This document shows, piece after piece, positions 54,267 through 63,797 of a DNA stretch of 64,000 nucleotides (positions are counted from its first letter, which is position 1; each line of letters begins with the position of its first letter). Made by a program: the position numbers and the translations under genes. The notes below the pieces were generated by a model that saw only the letters and a list, made by a program, of their open reading frames with translations, was not told the origin of the DNA and did no database searches. The stretch spans positions 1-64,000 of the forward strand of contig JAYSSR010000014.1 of assembly GCA_043720395.1 (NCBI GenBank). Reading direction: 5' to 3'. This stretch comes from JANOYY01 sp043720395 (GTDB lineage: Bacteria; Actinomycetota; Acidimicrobiia; Acidimicrobiales; JANYDT01).

Positions 54267-55088
54267 TCAGCCCTCGCGGTAATCGCCAAATGCTCGATCA
54301 CGGTCACTCAACGCGGCACGAACGCCCTTCTCTGCAAACGTCTTCATGTATGCCTTCGACGACTCCTGGTGGAAGCCCATCGCCTGGATGTCGGCACCTG
54401 CTCGTAGTCCCGTGCGAATTCCCGCAGCCTCCATCTGACGGTGTCCAGCACGCTTGTTCAGGGTGAGCAGATCCTTCGGGACGAGCGAGACCCGTTCCGC
54501 AATACGAAGGACTTCTGCGTCCAGCGCTTCAGCGGGGAATGCACGGTTTGCGGCACCGCACGCGACGGCTTCGACGCCGCTGATCGCGTCCCCGGTCAGG
54601 AGCATTTCCATGCCTTTGCGCATGCCCATCAACCACGTTTGCCATTGCATGTCCGGCGGTGACATCAGGCGCACGGGCGGATACCCGATCTGGGCGTCCT
54701 CGGCCACGTACACGAGGTCGCAGGCCGCGGCCAGCTCCGATCCACCTGCAAGGCAATACCCGTGGACTTGACCGATGATCGGCGTCGCCATGTCCCACAT
54801 CTCGAACCAGTTGTTCACCACGTGGCGGCTCCACCAACCGTCCTGACGGGCGATCGCTCGCTCCACGTTGCTGTTCGGCGAACCCAGGTCGTATCCCGCC
54901 GAGAAGCTCGGACCGGCGCCGCGGATGATCATGACCGACACGTCCCGCGACCGGTCACCTGCTCGGAGTGCGTCGAACAACGCCGTCCGTAGCTCATCGT
55001 TGAGAGCGTTGCGCTTCTCTGGACGATTCAACGTGAGTCGTCGCACCTTCGGAAGCGGATCATCGACGAGAAGCACCGGCTCGGTCAT
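54267..55088 (-). CDS. Enoyl-CoA hydratase/isomerase family protein
   Basis: A 273-residue crotonase-fold protein. LNRPEKRNALND, FSAGYDLGSP and HGYCLAGGSELAAACDL supply the oxyanion-hole glycines. The glutamates of classical hydratases are not clear at GSELAAACD, so the reaction (hydration, isomerisation or hydrolysis) is uncertain. I chose the ATG at 55088. It is divergent from the SDR gene. Confidence 0.87.
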   Translation of the reverse strand: MTEPVLLVDDPLPKVRRLTLNRPEKRNALNDELRTALFDALRAGDRSRDVSVMIIRGAGPSFSAGYDLGSPNSNVERAIARQDGWWSRHVVNNWFEMWDMATPIIGQVHGYCLAGGSELAAACDLVYVAEDAQIGYPPVRLMSPPDMQWQTWLMGMRKGMEMLLTGDAISGVEAVACGAANRAFPAEALDAEVLRIAERVSLVPKDLLTLNKRAGHRQMEAAGIRTGLRAGADIQAMGFHQESSKAYMKTFAEKGVRAALSDRDRAFGDYREG

Positions 55089-55265
55089 GGCTGACACGAT
55101 GCCTGCTGCACGAGCGCAACGTCCAACTGGGCGACTCAGGCGCAGTGCCTTAAGGACCCGCAAGGAAACAACTTGCGCGCCCATGTTCGAGAGCGCTTTG
55201 CGCAGAACGGATCTGGGAATTTGGGCGCGCGAGTAGTTACCTTCCGTGCCCTAACGTCCGAGACC

Positions 55266-56063
55266 ATGTCAATCTCAGGAAATCTCGAAGGCAAGGTCGC
55301 ACTCATTACCGGCGGGTCCCGCGGCATTGGCCTCGGCATCGCTCACCGCTTCGCACAGTCGGGTGCAAAGGTCATGCTTGTGTCGCGCAAGGCCGACGGG
55401 CTCGAAGCCGCCAAGGCCGAACTCGTCGCGGCCGGGACGCCCGAGGAGAACGTCGCCTGGGAGTCCGGCAACGTCGGCAAGGAGGAGGACGCACAGCGGT
55501 GCGTCGCCTCTGCCATCGCCCAGTTCGGCAGTCTCGACGTGCTCGTGAACAACGCTGCGACGAACCCGTTCGTCGGCCACGTCATCGACGTCGACATGTC
55601 CCGCTGGGCAAAGACCGAGGAGGTCAATCTCCGCGGTCCCCTCATGTGGACGCAGGCCGCCTGGCGTCAGCACATGAAGGAACACGGCGGCTCGGTGATC
55701 AACATCTCCTCGGTCGGTGGCTTCGTCACGAGTCCGGCGCTTGCCGTCTACAACGTCTTCAAGAGCGCACTCATGCACATGACCCGTCAGCTCGCCTACG
55801 AACTGGCCCCGGGGGTCCGCGTGAACTGTCTCGCACCGGGTCTCATCAAGACCGACTTCGCCAAGTACCTGTGGGAGGGCGAGAAGGGCGAGAAGGTTGC
55901 AAAGACGTACCCACTCAAGCGGCTCGGTGAGGCCGACGACATCGGCGAGGCCGCGCTGTACTTCGCCGCGGGAGCCAGTTGGGTTACCGGCCAAACCCTG
56001 ACGCTGGACGGTGGCAGCCTCGTCCTCCCCGGCGGTGGCGGCTCAATCGCACTCGCGGACTAG
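55266..56063 (+). CDS. Short-chain dehydrogenase/reductase
   Basis: A 265-residue SDR with TGGSRGIGLG, LVNNAATNPF, a catalytic serine in NISSVGG, YNVFK and the C-terminal GASWVTGQTLTLDGG. It is closest to 3-oxoacyl-ACP/3-hydroxyacyl-CoA-type reductases. It ends before a family E terminator. Confidence 0.9.
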   Translation: MSISGNLEGKVALITGGSRGIGLGIAHRFAQSGAKVMLVSRKADGLEAAKAELVAAGTPEENVAWESGNVGKEEDAQRCVASAIAQFGSLDVLVNNAATNPFVGHVIDVDMSRWAKTEEVNLRGPLMWTQAAWRQHMKEHGGSVINISSVGGFVTSPALAVYNVFKSALMHMTRQLAYELAPGVRVNCLAPGLIKTDFAKYLWEGEKGEKVAKTYPLKRLGEADDIGEAALYFAAGASWVTGQTLTLDGGSLVLPGGGGSIALAD

Positions 56064-56078
56064 CGGTTTTCGGACACG

Positions 56079-56138
56079 ACCACCCAATCGGACCACCCGA
56101 TAGCCGGATCGGCCGATTGGGTGGTCCGATTGGGTGGT
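56079..56138. terminator. Bidirectional terminator-like inverted repeat, family E copy 2
   Basis: The arms ACCACCCAATCGGACCACCC and GGGTGGTCCGATTGGGTGGT form a perfect 20-base inverted repeat around a GC-rich loop, followed by TTTC. It lies between the convergent SDR and amidohydrolase genes, as copy 1 does between its genes. Confidence 0.75.
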
Positions 56139-56151
56139 TTCTGAGCAGGCG

Positions 56152-57825
56152 TTACGACCGAGGTGACGGGCTCACGAGCCGACCCGGACGCTCCTCGACC
56201 ACGCCGTCCACGAGTGCACCGTTCGCGATCACCGGTCGGCCGTTCACGAACAGGTGATGCATCCCGACCGGCTGATCGGCCGTCAACCGCTCCGCTCCAG
56301 CCGGGAAGTCGTGGACGCGACGCGATGGACCGGGCGCCACGGTCAGCGGGTCGAACACCACGATGTCGGCGAACGACCCGACAGCGAGGACGCCCCGGTC
56401 CTCGAAACCGAACAGCTTGGCTTGCACCTGCGTGAGTTTGTGGATCGCCTGCTCCATGGTGAGCACCTTGCGGTCGCGCACCCACGTGCCGAGCAGATCG
56501 GTGGCGAGCACCGCGTCACAGAGCTGACCGACGTGGGCACCAGCGTCGGAAAGACCCAACGTGCACTGATCTTCCTGGAGCAACATTGCGACGCCTTCAA
56601 CGTCGTCGTTGAGAAGCACGGCGCGCATACGAAGTCGCAGGTCCGGCTCGTCGAGCGCGAGGTCGAGCATGCAGTCGAAGGGTGTCTTGCCCAGAGCCGA
56701 CGCCACCGGTTCCAGACGCTGCCCAACAAGCTCTGGGTGCATCGTCGAGTCCATGATCTCGAAGGTGTCCCAACGAGGTGCCAACGCCTGCCGATCCACC
56801 CATACCGTCATGGCCGAGGCACGCCAGGCCGGATCGGTATACGCGGCGCGGCGCTCATCCAGCGTCTTCGGCATCAGCGCGGCAAACACCGAGTTGATGT
56901 TGAGGGTGAACGGTTCCACGAGCGTCATCGAAAACGCGAGGGGACGACACGAGACCTGCGGCCACACGTCGGCACCTGCGTCACGACCGGCTCGATGCAC
57001 TTCCATCGCCTTGAGGTGGCCGCCGTTCTTGCTCGTGAGCACGGCCGTGTAAGTCATAGGCGCGCCTACTTTCGGCTGCAGCTCGTAACACTCGGCAAAG
57101 TTGTAGTTCTCGCCGCCATTGACACCGATGACGCCGCGTCCTGAATCGCCGACCGCCTGGCAGAGTGCCTCGATCTCGGTCTTGTCGGCCCATCGGCTCG
57201 GGATCGGGAGACCGTCGGCACCGCGGTGCGTCACCGCAAAACTGGTCGCCCATCCGGCCGCCCCGGCAGCCATCGCGTCGCGCACCATCTCGGCCATCGT
57301 GTTGACCTCGGTTGGCGTCGCGACTCGCCCGACTGCCTCGTCGCCCATCGCGTAGATGCGCATGGCGGTGTGGCCGATGTACGCGGCGAAGTTCAGGACC
57401 GAACCACGACGCTTCACGGAAGCCAGGTACTCCGGGAACGTCTCGAAGTCCCACGGTATGCCGGCATTCAGCGAGGCCGGGTCCATGTCCTCGACCTTCT
57501 CCAGCGTGTTCGCGATCAACCCCCGATCGGCGGGCCGCGTCGGTGCGATTGTGAACCCACAATTACCCGCGACAACCGTCGTGACGCCGTGGTAGCACGA
57601 GGGCGTGAGCGCCGGGTCCCAGAACACCTGGGCGTCGTAGTGGGTGTGAATGTCGATGAAGCCAGGGGCGACGACACACCCGGTTGCATCGATCACGTTG
57701 TCGCCCGAGAGGTCTGGACCGATGGCGATCACCCGATCACCATCGACGAGGACATCGGCTCGGACGCCCGGCGAACCGGTCCCGTCGACCACCGTGCCAC
57801 CCTTGATCACCGTCGTGCTGGTCAT
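56152..57825 (-). CDS. D-aminoacylase-type amidohydrolase
   Basis: A 557-residue amidohydrolase of the N-acyl-D-amino-acid deacylase group. Metal ligands appear in DIHTHYDAQVFWDP and later SDAGAHVGQ; VVAGNCGFTIAP is characteristic. The C-terminus VGSFADIVVFDP is typical. It hydrolyses N-acyl amino acids or related amides. It is 78 bases downstream of the YhdH-type reductase on the same strand. Confidence 0.88.
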   Translation of the reverse strand: MTSTTVIKGGTVVDGTGSPGVRADVLVDGDRVIAIGPDLSGDNVIDATGCVVAPGFIDIHTHYDAQVFWDPALTPSCYHGVTTVVAGNCGFTIAPTRPADRGLIANTLEKVEDMDPASLNAGIPWDFETFPEYLASVKRRGSVLNFAAYIGHTAMRIYAMGDEAVGRVATPTEVNTMAEMVRDAMAAGAAGWATSFAVTHRGADGLPIPSRWADKTEIEALCQAVGDSGRGVIGVNGGENYNFAECYELQPKVGAPMTYTAVLTSKNGGHLKAMEVHRAGRDAGADVWPQVSCRPLAFSMTLVEPFTLNINSVFAALMPKTLDERRAAYTDPAWRASAMTVWVDRQALAPRWDTFEIMDSTMHPELVGQRLEPVASALGKTPFDCMLDLALDEPDLRLRMRAVLLNDDVEGVAMLLQEDQCTLGLSDAGAHVGQLCDAVLATDLLGTWVRDRKVLTMEQAIHKLTQVQAKLFGFEDRGVLAVGSFADIVVFDPLTVAPGPSRRVHDFPAGAERLTADQPVGMHHLFVNGRPVIANGALVDGVVEERPGRLVSPSPRS

Positions 57826-57903
57826 CTTCCGTACCTCCGGTACCGGTCGTGTATCGCAAGCCTCGCGCAGGTAGCAGCGCAGGACCGAACCCGCTGCCAG
57901 CGA

Positions 57904-58908
57904 TCAGCCGACCTGTACCACCCAGCGTCCACGCGCTTCCCCGCCGCGCACGGCCGTGAGCGCCGCCTCAAGGCCGTCGAGGCCAATCGTCGTGACGCCC
58001 TCGGTCTCGATATCCGTGGGGCGCAGATCGGTTGCGCAGCGCTGCCACACGTGGCGTCGAGCGTCCATCCCGAGGAGGACCGAGTCGATGCCGAGGAGAC
58101 TCACGCCTCGAAGGATGAAGGGGAAGACGCTGGTCGCGACGGGCCCACCACCGGTAAGTCCACTGGCGGCGACAGCACCGCCCCACTTCAGCTGCGCGAT
58201 GACCGTCGCCAGGGTCGCGCCGCCTACGCAGTCAACGGCTGCCGCCCACTTCTCCTTGTCGAGCGGTCTCGGCTTCTCCGGTGTGAGCTCGGCGCGGTCG
58301 ATCACGGATGCTGCACCGATGGACTTCAACCAGTCGTGCGAGTCCGCTTTGCCGGTGGACGCGCACACCTCGTAACCCAATCCGGCGAGCATCCGGACCG
58401 CAAGCGAACCAACGCCACCGGTCGCCCCAGTCACGAGCACCGGACCCGCAGCGGGCGCGATGCCGTGGCGCTGCAACGCGTCGACCGACTGCGCTGCGGT
58501 GAACCCGGCCGTGCCGAGCGCAGCGGCCCCGAGAGGTGTCAGCCCGGTCGGCAATGCCACACAATGCGCTGCGCGCAGCCGACAGTACGCGGCATAGGCA
58601 CCGTGGCGGCCGGTCCCGATGTCATAGCCGTGCGCGATCACCCACGAACCGACGGCGAAGGCTGAATCGGCGCTCTCGACCACCTCTCCCACGACGTCGA
58701 TGCCAGCTACCAACGGGGAGATTCGAGCGACGCCCCCGTCGGCCAGTGTCGCCAGGGCATCCTTGTAATTGACGCTCGACAAACCGACTCGGACCGTAAC
58801 CTCGCCCTCGGGAAGATCGTCTGCGCGCAGAATACCCAGGCCGCGACTCACCGTTCCTTCGGCCGACTTGGTGGCGACGAAAGCGGGAAAGGACTCGGGT
58901 AGCGGCAT
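57904..58908 (-). CDS. YhdH/YhfP-family quinone oxidoreductase (acrylyl-CoA reductase-like)
   Basis: A 334-residue medium-chain reductase. SSVNYKDALA is the YhdH/AcuI signature; VTGATGGVGSLAVRML binds NADPH. Relatives reduce acrylyl-CoA or enones. I chose the ATG at 58908 over a TTG six bases upstream. It is flanked on the same strand by a hypothetical gene and the amidohydrolase. Confidence 0.88.
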   Translation of the reverse strand: MPLPESFPAFVATKSAEGTVSRGLGILRADDLPEGEVTVRVGLSSVNYKDALATLADGGVARISPLVAGIDVVGEVVESADSAFAVGSWVIAHGYDIGTGRHGAYAAYCRLRAAHCVALPTGLTPLGAAALGTAGFTAAQSVDALQRHGIAPAAGPVLVTGATGGVGSLAVRMLAGLGYEVCASTGKADSHDWLKSIGAASVIDRAELTPEKPRPLDKEKWAAAVDCVGGATLATVIAQLKWGGAVAASGLTGGGPVATSVFPFILRGVSLLGIDSVLLGMDARRHVWQRCATDLRPTDIETEGVTTIGLDGLEAALTAVRGGEARGRWVVQVG

Positions 58909-58948
58909 GGCCAAACCCTACTGGGGGTGTCGCTCAATGAGAGGCGGG

Positions 58949-59512
58949 CTACCTCAGCCGAACCATGGATGCGGGCAGCTCGAAACGTCGCCGCAGTCGC
59001 CACGCGAGCATCCGGTCCGCTATCCGTGCAAGCGGTGCGGCAACACCGTGCTCACCGTTCACCACGACAACCTCGTCGAAACGTCGGTCGTCCAGCAGGT
59101 CGACCGATGCCACCCAGGTGCCATCCTCCGACGACGTGCCGAGCGCGCGGAACCCGCTCGTGTTGAGCGCCGCCAGCCAGGTCGAGAGCGCTTCACCGCG
59201 TTCACGTCGAAGCTCCGCCACGTCAGGCGGATCAACGTTTGCAGCCAACACCCAGCCGGAAAGCGGGTCGGCCGCGGCGAGCGCGTTCGACCAACCGGGA
59301 ATCGATCGCGCCGTGACCGCGACGTGGAAGCGCCACGTCGCGGGGTTCCGGCCACGGAGCAGCGCTGCTGGAAGCGACCCGTGCGACGGCGACTGGTCCG
59401 TCACGACCAGGCAGCACCGGCGTACGTCGCCCGGACGAACGACGAATGTTCCAGATAGAGGGACCGGCCACTGTGCTGGTCGGTTGGAGCTGATCGGCTG
59501 TGTCGTGCTCAT
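58949..59512 (-). CDS. Hypothetical protein, distantly universal-stress-like
   Basis: A 187-residue protein I do not firmly recognise. It has AALLRGRNPATWRFHVAVTA, a Leu/Ala-rich middle, FDEVVVVNGEHG and a C-terminal WRLRRRFELPASMV. The FDEVVV...RLRRRF ending resembles an actinobacterial family related to UspA-type proteins, which may bind nucleotides. It heads a three-gene minus-strand run with the YhdH-like reductase and amidohydrolase, and is divergent from pobA. Confidence 0.62.
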   Translation of the reverse strand: MSTTQPISSNRPAQWPVPLSGTFVVRPGDVRRCCLVVTDQSPSHGSLPAALLRGRNPATWRFHVAVTARSIPGWSNALAAADPLSGWVLAANVDPPDVAELRRERGEALSTWLAALNTSGFRALGTSSEDGTWVASVDLLDDRRFDEVVVVNGEHGVAAPLARIADRMLAWRLRRRFELPASMVRLR

Positions 59513-59659
59513 GTGTCGATCGTGCGGTTCGGAGGTGTCGATCGTGCGCGGCGCGCGGCACAGTTCTGTCGCGGTTCGGTGCGCGTCCTGCTTGACCGGT
59601 CAGTCGAGTAGGTGCCAGTTGAGGTCATTCAGGCGGCGAGATCGGTAGCCTGCCCGCCC

Positions 59660-60901
59660 ATGACACACCCTGTCACCTCCCCACCCGCGCACCCGGTCAC
59701 CGCCGCACCCATGCATCCGGTTCACACCGAACGCACCCAGGTCGCAATCATCGGTGGGGGTCCTGCGGGACTGCTCCTGTCCCACCTGCTCGGCCTGAAC
59801 GGTATCGAGTCGATCGTCCTCGAACAGCGCACCCGCGAGTACGTCTTGGCACGCGTGCGTGCTGGCGTGATCGAGCACGGGACGGCGGAGTTGTTACGCG
59901 ACGTCGGCCTCGGCGAGCGCATGGACCGCGAAGGGTTTGTACACGACGGCACCGTGTTCGCGATCGACCGACGGCCGACCCGCCTCGACTTCAGGGCAGC
60001 GACCGGGAAGTCCGTGATGATTTACGGCCAGACCGAGCTCACGAAGGACCTCTACGACGCGGCGGACCGACTCGGACGCCGCGTCATCGACGAAGCCGAA
60101 GACGTTGCACTCCACGACCTCGATACCGATCGACCACGCGTGGCATACCGGCACAACGGCGAGGAACGCGAGATCCACGCGAGGTTCGTCGCTGGTTGCG
60201 ACGGCTACCACGGTGCCTCACGTGCTGCGATTCCCGCCGATCTTCTGCGCACCTACGAACTCGTGTATCCGTTCGGGTGGCTCGGCATCCTGTCGCCGAC
60301 GCCACCCGTGCACGAGGAACTCATCTATGTCAGCCATCCTGACGGATTCGCGTTGTGCTCGATGCGCAACCCGATGCTCAGCCGCTACTACCTCCAGTGT
60401 TCCCTCGACGACCGCATCGAGAACTGGTCCGATGACCGCTTTTGGTCGACGCTGTCCGGTCGGCTTCCCGAAGACGCTGCCGCTGGACTCGTGACCGCTG
60501 CATCCATCGAGAAGTCGATCGCCCCGCTTCGTAGCTTCGTCGCCGAACCGCTTCGCCACGGCTCGCTGTTCCTCGCGGGCGACGCTGCCCATATCGTCCC
60601 GCCGACCGGAGCAAAGGGTTTGAACCTGGCGGTGTCGGATGTCCGGTATCTGGCCGAGGCCATGACCGCGTCGCTGCAGCGTGGGTCCGACGATGGCATC
60701 GACGGGTACTCGGCCCGAGCGCTCGACCGCGTCTGGAAGGCGGTGCGGTTCTCATGGTGGATGACCATGCTGCTCCACCGGTTCCCCGACGACGCAGGCA
60801 CGATCCGCCCGCACCTCCAGCGCGCCGAACTCGACTATCTGGTCGGGTCGGCGGCGGCGCAGGCCTCGTTGGCAGAAAACTACGTGGGCTTACCGTTCTG
60901 A
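59660..60901 (+). CDS. pobA: 4-Hydroxybenzoate 3-monooxygenase
   Basis: A 413-residue FAD-dependent hydroxylase. RTQVAIIGGGPAGLLLSHLL binds FAD. EQRTREYVLARVRAGVIEHG, AGCDGYHGASR and GDAAHIVPPTGAKGLNLA are PobA-specific blocks. It converts 4-hydroxybenzoate to protocatechuate using NAD(P)H. The start is uncertain: ATG 59660 adds a tail of repeating HPVT-like units, whereas ATG 59711 gives the usual PobA start. Confidence 0.92.
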   Translation: MTHPVTSPPAHPVTAAPMHPVHTERTQVAIIGGGPAGLLLSHLLGLNGIESIVLEQRTREYVLARVRAGVIEHGTAELLRDVGLGERMDREGFVHDGTVFAIDRRPTRLDFRAATGKSVMIYGQTELTKDLYDAADRLGRRVIDEAEDVALHDLDTDRPRVAYRHNGEEREIHARFVAGCDGYHGASRAAIPADLLRTYELVYPFGWLGILSPTPPVHEELIYVSHPDGFALCSMRNPMLSRYYLQCSLDDRIENWSDDRFWSTLSGRLPEDAAAGLVTAASIEKSIAPLRSFVAEPLRHGSLFLAGDAAHIVPPTGAKGLNLAVSDVRYLAEAMTASLQRGSDDGIDGYSARALDRVWKAVRFSWWMTMLLHRFPDDAGTIRPHLQRAELDYLVGSAAAQASLAENYVGLPF

Positions 60902-61051
60902 CGCGGCACCGCACAGCAGCCGTGTCTCGCGGGGCTGGTGAATCAACCCATATGGGCAATTCGGACCAGATTGCTCAATGTTCGTCCGAGTGGGACCGAA
61001 GTATTCACTACCCGCACCGAGAAGTGCACAAAACCCACCGAAGGAATCCCC

Positions 61052-61255
61052 ATGCTCGAGATGTTCGTTGCTTTGCAGAATTGGGTCGCCGGTCGCAAGG
61101 CCGAGATCGAGGAGCGAGGTGCCACCGCTGTTGAATACGCCCTGATGGTCGGCCTGATCGCCGTTGCCATTATCGGCACGGTCACGCTGCTCGGAGAAAA
61201 GGTCAAGCAGACCTTCAACTCGATCTCGAACACGCTTCCGACCGGCACGGGCTGA
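61052..61255 (+). CDS. Flp/Fap-type pilin
   Basis: A 67-residue pilin precursor. The prepilin peptidase site is RG|ATAVEYAL after residue 23, with the glutamate at +5 (E28), followed by a single hydrophobic helix. GAAGGA precedes the ATG. No tad assembly genes lie in the window, so it is an orphan copy here. It is followed by two hairpins, one with a UUCG loop. Confidence 0.9.
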   Translation: MLEMFVALQNWVAGRKAEIEERGATAVEYALMVGLIAVAIIGTVTLLGEKVKQTFNSISNTLPTGTG

Positions 61256-61270
61256 GCCCAAACCCCCGAC

Positions 61271-61326
61271 TGCCAGGGCCCCCTCCTGGCACTCCAGCAC
61301 CAGCGAGGGCGCTTCGGCGCCCTCGC
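61271..61326 (+). terminator. Two hairpins downstream of the pilin gene
   Basis: The first hairpin, at 61271-61291, has TGCCAGG and CCTGGCA arms. The second, at 61303-61326, has a perfect 10-base stem GCGAGGGCGC/GCGCCCTCGC closed by a TTCG tetraloop. No U-run follows. They may end or stabilise the highly expressed pilin message. Confidence 0.65.
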
Positions 61327-61473
61327 TGCGCGTCCCGGGACGTCCACAGACGCATCCCATCGGGCGACGTGCGCCTTCGGCGCACCGCGACAGTTCCGTC
61401 GAACCGAAGCAGCTTCGCTGCCGGTTGGACGGCGTAGCTCCGGCTTCGCCCTCGCTACGGGGCCTTTCCTAGG

Positions 61474-62652
61474 TCAAACCGCCGAGAGTTGGCGGGCGAA
61501 GACCGAGAACACGGCGTTGCTCCAGCCGAACCCGGTGATCGCGCCGTAGAAGCCCTCCTCGGACCGCTCGCTCGCCTCGACCACGTTCAGCTTTTCCCAC
61601 ATTTCGCCGGTCCCGGCGAACACGCGAGCCGTCGCATCGCACCAGCGTCGCATGACCTCCGTCGCCTCACGCTCGAATCCGTATGCGCGCAGACCTTCGA
61701 CCGCTATCCACTGGAGCGGTGCCCAACCATTCGGATACGCCCACTGGCGTCCACGCTTGGCCTTGAGGCTCGTGACAAGCCCTCCGCGCCGAAGGAACTT
61801 CGGGTACCACTCGCGTACCATCAGCGCCGCTTGTGTCTTCGTAGCGACACCCGCCCAAAGCGCGTAGAACATGGCGATCGACGGTGTCGGGTTTCGCGCC
61901 TTGCTGGTCACGTCGTAGTCGAGGTAGCAGCCGAGGTCGGCGTCCCACAGCAGCGAACGCATGGTCTTGATCCGGCGATCCCTCGTGAGCTGCCAGGCCG
62001 CAGCCGCTTCGACGTTGCCCAAGATCGTATGCGCACGTACAAGATCGGCCTCGTAGACGGCGAGGATCGCGTTCAGGTCGACGGGAAGATGTTCGAGCCA
62101 GCGATCGTCGCAACGATTCGAGTGATCCCAGCCACTCTCACAGCTCGCGAGGTCGTCGAGATGATTGATGTCGAAGTAGCGCGACAGTCCCCGGTGAATC
62201 TGGCGATGGTGGGGTTGCGCCGTACCCATCCACACCGTCGCGTGTTCGGCCTCCGCGAGGCGGACCATGTTTGCGAGCCATGCGCGCCGTCCACGCTCGC
62301 GTCGACGTTCCTTGATCGACCAGGCAAGCAGTACCTGTTGGGTGAAGAACGGCGGTTGACTGCGCGAGAGGAAATAGTACCGGCTCGCGTTGGGAATCAC
62401 GCCGAAGCGTTCGAGGAGGTAGGCCATGTTCTCAGCCATGTCGACGACGAGACCTTCACGCGCGGTGCCGACCAGGCCGAGCGAGGTGAAGAAGCTGTCC
62501 CAGTAGTACATCTCCTGGAACATCCCTTTGGCGCTCGGCACGACGTAGGGACACGGCAGTCCGATAAGCGTTCCGACGTCGGTGGGCTGGGAGCGGACGA
62601 GGGAATCCCAGGTCTTCTCCACGTGGCTGAGCGCGGGTTCGTAGGCGTGCAT
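61474..62652 (-). CDS. Trehalase-like GH37 protein
   Basis: A 392-residue alpha-toroid protein. MFQEMYYWDSFF and QWAYPNGWAPLQW correspond to the two trehalase signatures, although the usual QWD is QWA here, changing a conserved residue. It has no signal peptide, so would act in the cytoplasm. It probably hydrolyses trehalose or a related alpha-glucoside. It sits between the pilin and the aldo-keto reductase, with no obvious partner. Confidence 0.8.
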   Translation of the reverse strand: MHAYEPALSHVEKTWDSLVRSQPTDVGTLIGLPCPYVVPSAKGMFQEMYYWDSFFTSLGLVGTAREGLVVDMAENMAYLLERFGVIPNASRYYFLSRSQPPFFTQQVLLAWSIKERRRERGRRAWLANMVRLAEAEHATVWMGTAQPHHRQIHRGLSRYFDINHLDDLASCESGWDHSNRCDDRWLEHLPVDLNAILAVYEADLVRAHTILGNVEAAAAWQLTRDRRIKTMRSLLWDADLGCYLDYDVTSKARNPTPSIAMFYALWAGVATKTQAALMVREWYPKFLRRGGLVTSLKAKRGRQWAYPNGWAPLQWIAVEGLRAYGFEREATEVMRRWCDATARVFAGTGEMWEKLNVVEASERSEEGFYGAITGFGWSNAVFSVFARQLSAV

Positions 62653-62689
62653 AGCTTTGCTGGCCCAGAGTATCTTGGCGTGAGCGGCG

Positions 62690-63682
62690 TCAGCGCTCGG
62701 CGGGATGGTTCACGTAGTCGACCGTCATCTCGTCGAGTCGTATCCGTACATCCCCTTCGAGGGCACCGCCCTTCACTGCTGCAAACGCGTCAGCGAGTTG
62801 CTCCGGACGACTCGCGCCGACGATCGGCGAGGTGATGGCGGGGTTGGAAAGGACCCACTGCAGGGCCAGCGTCGCAAGGCTCACTCCCGACCCGGTCGCG
62901 ATAACCCTCAACTCCTCGACCGCGTCGAACTGGCGATCGTGCCAGTACCGCTCCTGGTAGCGGCCGGCCGCGGTGCCAAGGGTGAAGCGGCTGCCTTCGG
63001 TCGGATTGCCGCGCTGATGCTTGCCCGAGAGAAAGCCTCCGGCGAGCGGGTTGTAGGGAATGACGCCCACGCCTTCGGCGGCGCACAGGGGGAGCAGTTC
63101 TCGTTCGACGTTGCGGTACAAAAGGTTGTAGCGGGGCTGTACCGAGTCGTAGCGGGCTAGGCCGAGGGTCTCCGATCGACCGATGCCGCGGGCGAGTTCC
63201 CAGGCGAGATAGTTCGAGCAGCCGATGTACCGCACCTTGCCCGATCGCACGAGATCGTTCAGCGCGCTGAGCGTTTCGTCCTGCGTGACGGTGGGGTCGA
63301 ACTGGTGCATCTGGTAGAGGTCGATGTAGTCGGTACCGAGACGCCGCAGCGAGCCGTCCACCGCGTCGAAGATGTGCTTGCGCGACGCGCCCCGGTCCCA
63401 CCGCTTGCTGCTCATCGGTCCGACGCATTTCGTGGCCACGATGAAGTCGTCGCGACGGCCCGCCAGCCAGCGTCCGACGATCTCCTCCGTACGCCCGACC
63501 GTGGCACCGGAGCCACCGAGCGGGTACACGTCGGCCGTGTCGAGAAACGTTATGCCACCGTCCGCCGCGGCGTCGAGGATTGCTCTGCTGACGTCCTCGT
63601 CGCATTGGTAGCCGAACGTCATCGTGCCGAGGCAGAGACGGGAGACGGAGAGACCGGTGCGACCGAGACGAACGTGTTCCAT
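62690..63682 (-). CDS. Aldo/keto reductase
   Basis: A 330-residue AKR barrel. The catalytic tetrad is visible: D and Y in DTADVYPLG, K in VATKCVG and H in YQMHQFD. SPIVGASRPEQL near the end binds NADPH. I chose the ATG at 63682, giving the standard HVRLGRTGLSVSRLCLGTM start. Substrate unknown. It starts about 37 bases after nothing but shared intergenic DNA with the divergent partial gene. Confidence 0.9.
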   Translation of the reverse strand: MEHVRLGRTGLSVSRLCLGTMTFGYQCDEDVSRAILDAAADGGITFLDTADVYPLGGSGATVGRTEEIVGRWLAGRRDDFIVATKCVGPMSSKRWDRGASRKHIFDAVDGSLRRLGTDYIDLYQMHQFDPTVTQDETLSALNDLVRSGKVRYIGCSNYLAWELARGIGRSETLGLARYDSVQPRYNLLYRNVERELLPLCAAEGVGVIPYNPLAGGFLSGKHQRGNPTEGSRFTLGTAAGRYQERYWHDRQFDAVEELRVIATGSGVSLATLALQWVLSNPAITSPIVGASRPEQLADAFAAVKGGALEGDVRIRLDEMTVDYVNHPAER

Positions 63683-63797
63683 GGGTCGAATCGTGCCACG
63701 GCAATTGACGAGCGGGCACATCGACGGTTCACGCAGTGGTGAGCGGGGTTGGCGGGCGGGTTGAGCTGGGGTGCGCGCCGGTCTACGTTTCCCATCG

